DNA of 64,000 nt from NCBI GenBank assembly GCA_039105265.1, contig JAPFFF010000044.1:930001-994000 (forward strand), read 5' to 3'. This document shows positions 18,796 through 29,487 of the stretch, piece after piece. Within the stretch, counting starts at the first letter, position 1. Every line of letters starts with the position of its first letter. Below the pieces are notes generated by a model, which was given only the letters and a program-made list of their open reading frames with translations, searched no databases and was not told where the DNA came from. The stretch comes from Tritrichomonas musculus (taxonomy: Eukaryota; Parabasalia; Tritrichomonadida; Tritrichomonadidae). The position numbers and the translations under genes were made by a program.

Positions 18796-21700
18796 ATGCG
18801 ATACGATTACCAATCACTTAAAAATATTAACAGCGAAGATATTATTACATTAATCAATTCTATCAATACACTTTTCAATGAAAACCTACAGATTACAACA
18901 ACTGCTAAAACAGAAGCTTGGAATAGAAGGAAAAACGTAGAGGTATTATGTGATTGGCTTAATAATCGTAATGCCCACAGATTTATTAAAAATGATTTAC
19001 CAAACGCAGAAGAAATAGATGATTTCATTATACATGAACATAAACTAAAACAAATTTTAGATGATTCATACAAACAGAACTACCAAGATATACTCAAACG
19101 TGATGATTACTTTGAAGAAGATATTAATGAAGAAGATGAACGCTATTTCAACACAAAACAACAACAAATCGAGAGAGAATTCGAGATAAAAGAAGCTATT
19201 AATAGGGCTTATGAAGCAGTTGATGATGCAATACAATTAATCAAAGAACAAAAACATCCAGTTTTACAGAAGACTGAGAGATTAATCATCCCTGAGGCTC
19301 CATTAATCAAAAATCATCAAAAACAATACTTTCCAGAGAATGAAGAAATATATGAATACCTCAATAAATGTGCACACAATTTCACATCAAAACATAGTGA
19401 TTTCCTTATGATTAATGAGCCACATGATTTCGATAGAGCTGTAAATGAATGGAATCACTATAATAAATATCCATCTAAAAATACTATACAACGCAAAGAC
19501 AGTGGCAAGCCGATAACAACATATTATTTCAATCAAGTTGCATCATTAGATAATATCTTTGAGTGTCTTCACAATGTATACAAGAAAGAGCTGAAACCAT
19601 TTAAGATTCATTTTCAACTTTCAGGAGTCTTCGAAACATACACTTATGATTTTGAATCATTAGAAGAGAAATACGAATATAAAGCTAAAGACATTATTTG
19701 GAAAAACTATCAATCAATGATACCTATCATTATCAGTAAACTTGAAGACCTTGATATTGTTAAACTCTATATTGAATCTGTTTTACACTCTTATGAAACA
19801 GAATCATCAAGCACAAAACTTACATTAGTTGGTTCAATAGCTTTTACAGTTTCAAGAATGAGAAAGATAACTGGTCGCATAAAGGATTTACCAATAGAAT
19901 TCATCAAAAATGATTTCATAATATGTGACAATGAAGATGATAAACTATGTTTCTTCAGATTCTTAGCTGTATGCTTAAATGAAGAACTAGCAAATACCAA
20001 AAAATATAAAACTAAAGAACGAACTAAAATCGCTAAGAAACTACTTCTTAAAGAACATAATATTATATACAACACAAAGATTCCAAATGAAGGTAAGAAA
20101 ATACTTAATGAATTCGAAGGTGTTTCAATGGAGCAAATGAAAGATTTAGCACAAAAGAATCACATTAATGTTAACATATATGAGTTTCACAAGACAGATT
20201 CTGAGCAATATTATGATTTATCAGAGCAGTGGTTTTTCGATAAAACATTTACAACATATTCTGCATTACTTTTCACTCAAAATCAAATCATCCATATAAT
20301 GTACATCAAGAATCCTGAAAAGCTTACACAAATACATATCTGCCCGAAATGTAATTCATATATTCATTATGGTTCAAAGAATTTTAACAGGTTTGATTCT
20401 CATGTTAAACACTGTGATGGTGTATTTAAAAAGAACTTCATACCAGTTAAAGAAGCTTTACCTTATTGTCCTCATATATTGAATAACCCTGTTTATGAAT
20501 ACTGTTTAGCATACAATCTTCAATGGAAACCAGAAATATATTATATAACATATGATTTCGAAACAATGGAGCAATCAATAAATAAATCAATCTCTGATTC
20601 AACAACAATAAATTCAAGGTTAATTCCGTTGTCAGTTTCATCTTGTGTGAAATCATCAAACGGCTTGACAACAAAGAATTTCTCATTAAGAGACTCTCAA
20701 GAGTTCATTCCACAATGGATAGAATGGTTGTTCGAACAATCAATGAAAGTCTATGCAGATAAGATATCATATTATGACTCATTCTTACCAGATACCTCTA
20801 TTAACAAAAATATGAATGTAATTACTATATTAGGGTTTAACTCATCACGTTTTGACAGCAATCTATTTAAACAATATTTTAATCATTCTTTCTGGAAAGT
20901 CGAACAAAATTCAATAATTGGTACCCTATCTTCATTAAAACAATTCATTCTCACATCAGATAATCATCCAACTAAATTGAGATTCATAGACGCCCAGTCA
21001 TTTGTTGCAGGAGGTACATTAAAGCAATTTGGCGAAGACTTCGGCTTCGACTGCGGCCTTACCGCTGGAATTGATTTTGGCAACGTAATCGTTGACTCAA
21101 ACGTGAGCGTTTGTGGTGGTATCAATGAATTACAAAGCAATACCCAAGCTAAAGCTTGTGATATAAAAGGTGTGTTTCCTTACGAAGCAATCAACGATAA
21201 GAACTACAATGAAGTATTATCAAAATCAGAACCATTTTCATATGATGATTTTTATAGCTATCTCAATCAAAAGAATCCTCTTACTAAAGAAGAATATGAT
21301 GCTTATCTTGAAGATTCAAAACGTTTTGCAACACGATGGGAATACTTATTGGCCTACAATGATAATGATGTTGAAATGATGATTAAACCTATTGATAATC
21401 TAATAGCACTCAATGCTCAATACAACGTTGATTTACTTTCAAATCTCTCATTATCAAAGAATGCTTCGTGCATCAAATATGCTTTGGCTTATAAAGATTT
21501 TAATCCAAGGAACAATATTGACATTACAAATAAATACAATACATTCAAACCAAATAAGAAATGGTGGCAATATAAATGTGATAGTTATTATAATCAAGAT
21601 GAGAAATTCAATAGATTAAACCCTGAAAAACCACAACGAGATTTAACAAAATGTGTGTCAGAAAATGATTTCGAAGCTTTTATGAAAATGTATGACGCCC

Positions 21701-23464
21701 CAAATAAAGGGAAATGTCATTTATGTCATGAACATTTTACATATCAAAATAAGCCTACATTAGATAGAATTGACAACAATAAAGGTCATCAAATTGATAA
21801 CTGCTTATTGGAATGTGCTGAATGTAATAAACTTCGTAAAAGAGATGACCCAAAAATAACAGCTCTACGAATCCAATTAAAAAAATATTGTAAATTGCAT
21901 CATTTACCAACACTCATCAACGATGAACGTGAATATTATTCAATAAGAAATGCTATCACAGGAGGACTCTCTAATGTAATGCATCGAGTAAACATTAAAG
22001 ATGAGACTCATATTAATAAATTTCGCTATATTGACAATAAAGGAGTTTTGTCATATGATACTTCTAATGTTCAGACACATATCGTCGGAATCGATTTTAA
22101 CTCTTTGTATCCATCATCGTTCTCATCTTGCAGACATGAATTTAATAAGTATCATGGAGGTATAATGTATATGCCTGGAGCATTTATTAGACGAATTGAT
22201 GTTAAAGATAAAGCTTCAAAAAAGAGATGCCTTGATATCATAACAAACTCCTCAAGATTCTCAAATAAACCATCATATTTGTTCTATGCAGAAGTTAAAC
22301 TAAAATGTCCCACCTCAAAGATAAACTATTTTATCAATTTCCCTCCTGTGTTTCGCAATATCAATATCAAAAATGATGAATCAACAATTGGCACTTATAT
22401 GTACAATTACATGAAAACAAATAAATTAACTTCTACAGATATGGAAGAACGCAAGCTTACAATGCTTCTTGATACTCATGATGAATACATGATTTTCTCA
22501 AATTATTATCTCTGGTTTCTGTTAGACCACGGATTGATTATTGATGATGTCAAATCTGTTTCTCAATATGAAGCTCATACAGGATTTCATGAATTTGTAT
22601 CAGAATTTATGAAGAAACGTCAGGATATTATTAGTGGTGTTAGTAAAGGGAATGAGAAATTCTATAAAATATCTATGAATGGATCATATGGATATGATGG
22701 TATGAACACTGAGAAATTCAGTAAAGTCAAAATATGTGATGCAAATAAAGCTTATCAATATATCATCTCTCAAACTTATATGGGTGGTGCGCAATTAAGT
22801 GATAATACATTTTTAATTCAACAATCACCCAAATCATATCATTGCAATACATGCATTCAAGAATCATTGTGGACTCTCGATAACGCAAAGTTTTGGTATC
22901 TCACTTTCTATTACGATTTTATGAATAATTGTTTTGATATGGATAAACTACATTTTATAGAAATGGATTCTGATAGCTTATATTTAGCAGTAGCTGGAAA
23001 TCCAAATGAAGGTCCGGAGCAATTATGTTATTAAAAACAAAGAATATTATGATAAGCATGTCTACAAATTCTTACCCAACCCCAACATTAACACTATTCA
23101 AGACGAAAAAAAGATATTGGGATGTGCCATTGAAAGAATTGGAGATAATATGATAGCTCTTGCACCTAAATGCTATACAATATTTAACAATAATGGACAA
23201 ACAAAAGCAATGAAACTCAAAGGTATATCTTTAAAGAAGAATCATATTGTGTCTTCCGATTACAAATCAATAATTGATAATCAGTCAATTAAGACTGGTA
23301 AGAACATAAATCTTCAGATGCAAAACAATAAGATGAGTAAAATAACTGTAAACAAGAATGCTCTTACAGCAGCTCATACAAAAATGATTGTATTACCAAA
23401 TCAATCATGTGCACCTTTTGTTCCTAATCTAACTGCTTATGACTATTATATACAAAATGATTAA
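18796..23464 (+). pseudogene. polB: Large protein-primed PolB with HNH insert, type B (broken about once)
   Basis: More than 1500 codons. The N-terminal half has an OTU-like LCFFRFLAVCL and a C-x2-C...H-x4-C cluster (ICPKCNSYIHYGS...HVKHC). Exonuclease ITYDFETMEQ lies near residue 585 and NDNDVEMM further on. An HNH insert occurs near residue 970 (CHLCHEHFTYQNKPTLDRID, then CLLECAECNKLRK). Polymerase motif A is DFNSLYPSSF near 1098, B is KISMNGSYGY near 1292, C is EMDSDSLYL near 1389. A C-terminal family segment follows (KGISLKKNH, 3' part). An extra stretch of about 40 residues between LKQFGEDFG and CDIKGVFPYE is built from hairpins (21033-21158). The copy is broken about once but otherwise long and well kept. 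Confidence 0.85.
21033..21158. repeat. Hairpin-cluster insert inside PolB
   Basis: Short palindromes in about 125 bp of coding sequence: CGAAG 21033-21037 with CTTCG 21045-21049, ACT spacer, GCGG 21053-21056 with CCGC 21062-21065; CAACG-TAAT-CGTTG 21081-21094, ACT spacer, CAAACG-TGAG-CGTTTG 21098-21113; CAAGCT-AA-AGCTTG 21145-21158. Two pairs use a 3-bp spacer. The encoded residues are absent from the other PolBs in this window. Confidence 0.8.
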
Positions 23465-23504
23465 ATCAATATTTTTTTTAAATTTATTTCAAATCTAATA
23501 AGAC

Positions 23505-24146
23505 ATGAGCAGGACAAGATGGAATACCAAATTAGTTGCCGAAGAAATGCTAAAAGAAAATTGTTATCTCATAGATGAATATATTAAAGGAGATATCCGT
23601 ATTAAATACACATTTGAGGGGGAAGAATTTTCAGTTAGATGGCATGATTGGATGAAAAAAGAAAGACCTTCAAGACCTCATTTAAAAGGAAGAAATAGAA
23701 TAACAAACCTTCACAAGAAATGGAATTACGAGAGCGTAAATGAATTACTTCTACAAGATAATTGTGAATTATCAGATAATTATCATAGCACAAAACAAAG
23801 ATTCAGATATAAATATGGAAACTCATATTATTGGACAACATTAGATGACTGGATTCATCATCATTCTCGACCACATCAATATAAAAATGAGAATGAACAA
23901 CGATTCAGAAAGTACCTAGAAGACAATTATATTGAATTCGAAACACAGAAATCATTTGATGACTTAAAATCCAAACATAATTACAAATTACGATTTGATT
24001 TCTATATCCCAGAGATCAATTTATTGGTTGAAATTGATGATAGAAGTCATGTAAATGTTGATGAACAAATCATTAATGGGAAACTCAAAGACCAATATTG
24101 TATTGAAAAAAATTTGAAATTATTAAGAATTGATGAAACTAATTGA
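23505..24146 (+). CDS. Vsr/EDxHD-like homing-type nuclease
   Basis: A 213-aa protein with an ATG start 40 bp after PolB. Two N-terminal repeats of about 55 residues (AEEMLKENCYLIDEY... and VNELLLQDNCELSDNY..., each ending in a W-x2-W-like WHDWMKKE/LDDWIHH) look like small DNA-binding modules. The C-terminal 80 residues carry LRFDFYIPEINLLVEIDDRSH, a PD-(D/E)xK-type core as in Vsr-like (DUF559, EDxHD) nucleases, which often travel as free-standing homing enzymes. Beside a PolB that already contains an HNH motif, it could be a mobile-intron-type or mismatch-type nuclease. Family assignment is from motif reading. Confidence 0.65.
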   Translation: MSRTRWNTKLVAEEMLKENCYLIDEYIKGDIRIKYTFEGEEFSVRWHDWMKKERPSRPHLKGRNRITNLHKKWNYESVNELLLQDNCELSDNYHSTKQRFRYKYGNSYYWTTLDDWIHHHSRPHQYKNENEQRFRKYLEDNYIEFETQKSFDDLKSKHNYKLRFDFYIPEINLLVEIDDRSHVNVDEQIINGKLKDQYCIEKNLKLLRIDETN

Positions 24147-24266
24147 TAATATTCTCGACAACGATATATATGTATTGCGATATGGTAGAATATATCAAAA
24201 CTATCACGGAAAAAACAAGAACATAATAACTAAATAATTATCATATCCAAACGAAATACTAAGTAT

Positions 24267-24324
24267 GAAAATGCATTAAAGGTGAACAGGTGAATTCTCA
24301 CCTTCGAATGCACCTTTTGATTTT
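24267..24324. terminator. Hairpin between convergent genes, copy 1
   Basis: Contains AAGGTGAACAGGTGAATTCT then CACCTT...CACCTTTTGATTTT: nested AGGTGA/TCACCT arms. A near-identical inverted copy lies at 39644-39713, also between convergent gene ends. This suggests a shared bidirectional 3'-end signal. Confidence 0.55.
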
Positions 24325-24370
24325 CTCAGTTTTTGAATATGCGCATGCTCTATTTAAATCTATGATTTGA

Positions 24371-24401
24371 CAAGCATAGCTTGACTAAAGCTTTTAGCTT
24401 T
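24371..24401. repeat. Double hairpin at fibre gene 3' end
   Basis: CAAGC-ATA-GCTTG (24371-24383), ACT spacer, AAAGCT-TTT-AGCTTT (24387-24401). Overlaps the end of the fibre gene. Same two-hairpin, 3-bp-spacer plan as elsewhere in type B. Confidence 0.75.
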
Positions 24402-26928
24402 TGAATACAGCAAGTGTTTTATCATCTATTATTGCAGTGATAACCCCCACAGTCATACGTTTAATCTTTGATGTTATTGCAGTTTCACCACTAAGAATCT
24501 TCAATTTATTGTCTTCATTATCAATAAATACTTCATCTCCAATACCATAACAAGATGAATCATCAACTTTTACAAGATAATCACCATGGGAACTGAAGGT
24601 AATACAATTATTTTTTTGGTCAATTCTAACACAAATACCAACATATTCTTTCCATGAACCAGTAGTTTTGACACTGCAAATACAATCTGTAGTATCATTC
24701 ACAGTTGAAGATATCCACGTATCACCATCATGTTTATAAACCTTACCAGTCATATATACTGGAGCTCCAATAACGAAATCATTAATAGAATTTACAGATG
24801 ACTCGATTGGGGAGTAGTGAGTGATTGTATTTGAACCGTTTGATGTTATCTTACCGTTAACAAATAAATTAGAACCAATTGTTGTATTTCTTCCTGATGG
24901 AGAAACTTCATAAGAAAATGCGGTTGAATCATTTAATATTACTCTATAATAAGCTAAATTACCTTGATTATAATATTGTATTTTTGCACATTTTGCTGAA
25001 TTAAGACCAAGAATTATGTTCGATTCATATAAATTTGGATTTCCTTGATATATCTTTAAACAATCTGCATCTACACCATCTATTTCTAAATCACCATATG
25101 TTATAAAAACATTATTATGAAAAATGGTATGTTCTATATCCCAACCAATAATATTTTCACAACCTACAACACCTAAAACACCTAAACCAGTATAAAAACC
25201 GAAAGTAGCAGCTTCATTTGTACCTATGCCTGCTATTAACAAGGTTTTTAAATCTGATTCTGTAGTATTTGTATCTAATATTGACAATGTACCTTTAATA
25301 GTTGAATTACCTTCTTTGGGAACATACTTATCTAATTCATAAGCCAATTCATCTTCATCAACAAACTTCTCATCTGTTTGTGCGCTAGTATAATATGGTG
25401 TCAGGTCAACATCTTTAATATCACTCTTCAACGCATATTTATCTTGGAGAAATGCAAGATTAACAACACTGTTTAAGTTTGTTTCATCATAATCTTCATT
25501 TGCAATATAACAACTTATTACATTGATTCTATGTTGGTTATCAAAATCATAAACAACTCCACAACTTGAACTCATTTCTAATGTTAATGCTATATTTTGA
25601 ACACCATTATTTAAAATATAATCATTATTATTATTAATACTTGATATAGTGAATATTCCTTGATATTTAATATTTTCATCAGTCTTATCATATCCATCAA
25701 ATAACATTCCATATTGTTTCCATTTTTCAAAATATTGACTTGCATTAGTATAAAGAACCGAAAGAGTATTAATACTATTACCTTCATCATAAGTTAATTC
25801 TAATTCTTGATTGAAAGTAATTCTTTTATCAATTATTTCTGGAATATCAGATTTTAAAGCATAATTGTTTGACACATATCTAGCCGAATAAGCGTTTTTG
25901 TCTGTTGGTTCGATAGTTTTGGTTATTGAACATGATAATATTTCCGGTGTTTCACCAGTTCCTGGATTGATTAATTCATGGGAGTTATACAGATACCAAA
26001 GACTAGAATCACTTCCTTCCATACGCAGTATCTGAGAGGGTAGATTATCATCATCGTCATTGTACGAATAGTCTGCGTGAACATAATGGGCTGTATAGTA
26101 ACTGTCTGATGATACAATATCTAACCCATATTGCTCAATCAGTACATGATATGGGTCATAATCTAAATCAAGAATTGTATTATTGGCGATTGTGAATTGA
26201 ATAGTTGTTGGTCCCTCAATAATCTCTGGAATTTCGCTTTTCACTTGCTCAATAATCTTTGGGAGGTCTTCTTTTGAAACATATTCTCTGGCACAAGAAT
26301 CCAAAGCTGCTTGAAGACCTTCATTAGCCGCCATACTTGTCAAACACATTGATGCTTGAGCTGATAATGGTTTAACATCATCAGCCATCAATTTCTGAAA
26401 CACTTCGTCTGATAATTGTTCTCTTATGTTCAATTGCAACTCACTATTTTTGAGAACTGTGGGTATCTCTGGTAAGTCTTCTTTTTTCACATACTCATCA
26501 AGATTCGTAAGCTTTGCGTATGGTTCCAAAGCAGTTGTCAAAGCAGATTCATTAACCAAATCTGTAGGTATTTCAGGTATGTCAGTTGATAATGCAAAAT
26601 TGTTAACAACGTAATCACGTAATGTATTAACAGCTTTTTCACAAGCTAAAGCTTGGGCCTTGCTTTGCAAGTCAATTTCTTCACTACTAGCATACTTTAA
26701 TAATTCTTTATTGAATTCCTCTGTTTTCAAATAATCGAATAAATCAGTTGTTTTCGCGTATGGTTTCAATAATTCTTTCAATTCCTCTGTATTCAAGCTT
26801 GACCCCAAATTATTTCCGTTATTACACTTACACCCACATGAAGTGGCATATTGTTTTATGTATTCTATTATTAATTCATCTATTGTATTTACCCTTTTGA
26901 TACTACCTGCTTGCTCTATCGTAAACAT
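24394..26928 (-). CDS. Fibre-like structural protein with ALKxDIPE linkers
   Basis: 844 codons, ATG start and open throughout. The N-terminus is helical with CGCKCNNGN; residues 50-240 hold repeated short modules (LEPYAKLTNLDEYVKKEDLP, FALSTDIPEIPTD, YVSKEDLPKI) typical of segmented fibre or collar proteins. Residues about 360-500 are nearly identical to part of the chimera at 13.6-14.0 kb. Residues 540-740 are beta-rich and Gly/Asn-rich, and the end (APVYMTGKVYKHDGDTW, GDEVFIDNEDNKL) resembles trimeric fibre tips. It probably decorates the particle and may bind host cells; that role is inferred. Divergent from the next gene with 14 bp between. Confidence 0.65.
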   Translation of the reverse strand: MFTIEQAGSIKRVNTIDELIIEYIKQYATSCGCKCNNGNNLGSSLNTEELKELLKPYAKTTDLFDYLKTEEFNKELLKYASSEEIDLQSKAQALACEKAVNTLRDYVVNNFALSTDIPEIPTDLVNESALTTALEPYAKLTNLDEYVKKEDLPEIPTVLKNSELQLNIREQLSDEVFQKLMADDVKPLSAQASMCLTSMAANEGLQAALDSCAREYVSKEDLPKIIEQVKSEIPEIIEGPTTIQFTIANNTILDLDYDPYHVLIEQYGLDIVSSDSYYTAHYVHADYSYNDDDDNLPSQILRMEGSDSSLWYLYNSHELINPGTGETPEILSCSITKTIEPTDKNAYSARYVSNNYALKSDIPEIIDKRITFNQELELTYDEGNSINTLSVLYTNASQYFEKWKQYGMLFDGYDKTDENIKYQGIFTISSINNNNDYILNNGVQNIALTLEMSSSCGVVYDFDNQHRINVISCYIANEDYDETNLNSVVNLAFLQDKYALKSDIKDVDLTPYYTSAQTDEKFVDEDELAYELDKYVPKEGNSTIKGTLSILDTNTTESDLKTLLIAGIGTNEAATFGFYTGLGVLGVVGCENIIGWDIEHTIFHNNVFITYGDLEIDGVDADCLKIYQGNPNLYESNIILGLNSAKCAKIQYYNQGNLAYYRVILNDSTAFSYEVSPSGRNTTIGSNLFVNGKITSNGSNTITHYSPIESSVNSINDFVIGAPVYMTGKVYKHDGDTWISSTVNDTTDCICSVKTTGSWKEYVGICVRIDQKNNCITFSSHGDYLVKVDDSSCYGIGDEVFIDNEDNKLKILSGETAITSKIKRMTVGVITAIIDDKTLAVFKS
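26642..26671. repeat. Double hairpin inside fibre gene
   Basis: CAAGCT-AA-AGCTTG (26642-26655), GGC spacer, CTTGC-TTT-GCAAG (26659-26671). On the gene strand it encodes QSKAQALAC. Confidence 0.8.
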
Positions 26929-26942
26929 TTTGAATATAATAA

Positions 26943-29453
26943 ATGATGTCAGATGTGGATGAACAATTAATAATGAATGAGGTGAAAAAGAAAGATTATC
27001 AAGATATGCTCATATTCATGTTCCAAAATAGTAAATCAGAGCAAATAAAAACAATAATACACAATATTATTGAGTATCTTAAGAATCCTCGTAACTATAT
27101 CAAAGACGTGAAAGAAAAGCTAAAAGATATGCTTGATAAATATAACGCAAAGCCTAAAGGAAGTAAAAGACAAAAAAATGAATTAGCTAAAATACTTGAT
27201 TCAAAAGCGAATTACTTTATTGATATATCTGGCTTACTAAAAGATAAAGAAAAGCCTGTTATTCCACAAATTGAGGAAGAGGAAGAACCTGACTTGGAAG
27301 GCCATTATTTTAGAAACAGAATTAATAAAGACATTGAATCACTTAGTAATTTATTTACACTTGATAGTAATCATATTAATGCTTTACACTTATTTTATTG
27401 TATTGCTGATGACTCAAAAAGGTATCCGTTATTTAATAAAAAAGATACTACACAGATTCAATCACTTGTCGTATCATTGACTGAAAACATAGATTCACAT
27501 AAAAACAATAAGATACCAGATGACATAAATAACCTAATGCAATTTGAGAAACAAAGAAGACAAATCAATATTGAAACAATGAGAAAGTTAGCTGAATCTA
27601 ATCAAGAAGGTCAGCAATTATTAGATGCTTACAATAAATCTTCTACAATTGATGCTAACCAACTAGAAAGGTTTGGCCTATTAAATGAAGAGTTTACTGC
27701 TAAAAACCTTTATGGTTACTATAATAGGTCTATAAATCCTAAAGATGACTCCGATGTTAGAGTTAGGAATATCGCATTACAATTACATGATGCAATAAGA
27801 GAAACAAACATATTTGAAGAAACAACTGAACCTAAAAACAAAAAGCAACTCAAACAATTAATAAAGTACCTTAATGAAAATGGAAATAGAGAAATATTTT
27901 TTAATATGAATAGTGATATAGAAGAGGAAGCTGTGGAGGAAGAGAAAGACCCAATCTCAAGCTTTGCTTGCAAATCTTTATCCGACTATAAAACAATGTC
28001 GAAGCGTGTTTTTAGCACACCAACCAAAGAATATCTTAGAAGAAACAAACCAATTGAAGCTGACGATGATCACACCAACTTTTCAGAACTATTGAACTCA
28101 AATATTGAAGTGACAAGAGGACCTGAAGTAAATGCTGCCGAATTCTTAAATGAATATATGAAGTCTGTCCCAACAGGTAAACGTGCTGGTAAAACATTTG
28201 AAGCATCACAAAAACGTATGAGTGACCTGTACATTTTCGAAAACAAACAAAGTATTGATGTTAGTAAATATCGAGGGGAATTATTTGATATTCTTATTAA
28301 CGGTAATTACCGTGTCAAGTTTTCACCTAAATGTGCTACAAGAGATGGAGCAGAAGCTTATTGCAAGAAAAGATTTGATAAAAATGGATATCCATTATAT
28401 CGTTTAGTTCCAGCTAGGCATGACACTAAAGACCCTCTCGGTAATCCAATTTGTGATTTAAACGGTGATAGAGTTGAAGATATTGTTATTGTTGATACCC
28501 GTGGTAAGCCTGTTATTATTAATGGATATCGTCTTGTTAAAGCAGACCCTTATAAGAAATTATGGCAAACCGAACGTATTGCTGGTAAAACAAATGATTC
28601 ATTCGAAGTATGGCTTAAGAATCTTATGGGAGCTAAACGAACATGGGAATACACTTCAGAACAATGGAATGAAGGTAAGTTTAAACCTGAAATTGATAAG
28701 AAATTAGAAAAAGTAATAAACTCATATCAATCTGTTGGTTTATCCAAACCCAAAATCAGTACCAAAATTACTGCAAGAGGCTTGTGGAGTTCTATATTTT
28801 CAAAAATATGGCAAACTGTTTTATACAATATATTTACTAATGAAGAATACAAAGATTTGGAACCATTAAAATGTATATTTAGTTATTTCAAAGTATGTAC
28901 AGCCATATTTATTGCACGTTATGAATCTAAAGTGATGAAAGACCATGAACGCAAAGATTGGAGTGATTGGGTTAAATATAAGAAATTACATCCAAAATCC
29001 GTAAATGCTGAATTGGGTGTTATGATTCAAAAAGAATATAATGAAAGCATTAAAGCGACTATGCCAGTTGATGGAGAAATAAATAGTGATGGTGAAATAT
29101 CAGGAGTATTACAAGAAATATTGGAGCAAACAAATGACCTCATCTTTAAGACTGGTCTTGGATTCACAGAAGATAAGAAAGACCAATATGCACAGTTAGC
29201 TCAAGCTATAATTGAAAATAAAGTAAGTACAGCAACAAAGAAGCAATTACAAAACAAATTTGGTGAAAATATTGATGTTTGGATTGATTCTCAAGTTGGT
29301 GGAAATTACACCACAATCAAAGGATTATATAAGGCTTCACATAAAGGTGCTGGTGATAAATCATATATTAGGTCACGAACTGTTGAAAAGCCAGCTAAAG
29401 CTGAAATTATTGAGGAACCTTCTACTGATGATGATGATGATGATGAAGCATAA
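26943..29453 (+). CDS. Unrecognised 836-aa type B protein
   Basis: Open throughout with an ATG at 26943 (MMSD; second ATG at 26946). I do not recognise it. Residues 1-110 are helical and Lys-rich, with EEEEEPDLEG near 105. The middle is helical (LFCNxD-like NALHLFYCIADDS). Residues 440-540 contain a compact Gly/Asp/Pro-rich segment (NGYPLYRLVPARHDTKDP, then VDTRGKPVIINGYRLVKADP) that looks like a folded beta domain. The rest is helical with conserved-looking Trp and ends in an acidic DDDDDDEA tail. Its size and place between the fibre and other structural genes suggest a structural or DNA-processing role. A hairpin CAAGC-TTT-GCTTG (27958-27970) lies within it. Confidence 0.7.
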   Translation: MMSDVDEQLIMNEVKKKDYQDMLIFMFQNSKSEQIKTIIHNIIEYLKNPRNYIKDVKEKLKDMLDKYNAKPKGSKRQKNELAKILDSKANYFIDISGLLKDKEKPVIPQIEEEEEPDLEGHYFRNRINKDIESLSNLFTLDSNHINALHLFYCIADDSKRYPLFNKKDTTQIQSLVVSLTENIDSHKNNKIPDDINNLMQFEKQRRQINIETMRKLAESNQEGQQLLDAYNKSSTIDANQLERFGLLNEEFTAKNLYGYYNRSINPKDDSDVRVRNIALQLHDAIRETNIFEETTEPKNKKQLKQLIKYLNENGNREIFFNMNSDIEEEAVEEEKDPISSFACKSLSDYKTMSKRVFSTPTKEYLRRNKPIEADDDHTNFSELLNSNIEVTRGPEVNAAEFLNEYMKSVPTGKRAGKTFEASQKRMSDLYIFENKQSIDVSKYRGELFDILINGNYRVKFSPKCATRDGAEAYCKKRFDKNGYPLYRLVPARHDTKDPLGNPICDLNGDRVEDIVIVDTRGKPVIINGYRLVKADPYKKLWQTERIAGKTNDSFEVWLKNLMGAKRTWEYTSEQWNEGKFKPEIDKKLEKVINSYQSVGLSKPKISTKITARGLWSSIFSKIWQTVLYNIFTNEEYKDLEPLKCIFSYFKVCTAIFIARYESKVMKDHERKDWSDWVKYKKLHPKSVNAELGVMIQKEYNESIKATMPVDGEINSDGEISGVLQEILEQTNDLIFKTGLGFTEDKKDQYAQLAQAIIENKVSTATKKQLQNKFGENIDVWIDSQVGGNYTTIKGLYKASHKGAGDKSYIRSRTVEKPAKAEIIEEPSTDDDDDDEA
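27958..27970. repeat. Single CAAGC-TTT-GCTTG hairpin in the 836-aa gene
   Basis: Same 5-3-5 hairpin as in the integrase region at 30976-30988, but I see no second hairpin next to it. Confidence 0.7.
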
Positions 29454-29487
29454 AAAAATTACTATTCCTACTTTATATCCTTGCTAA

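Noticed and set aside
21690-21860. Intein inside PolB at the HNH motif
   Set aside because: No Cys/Ser start, no HN-(C/S/T) end and no room for splicing domains; an HNH-containing insert domain fits better.
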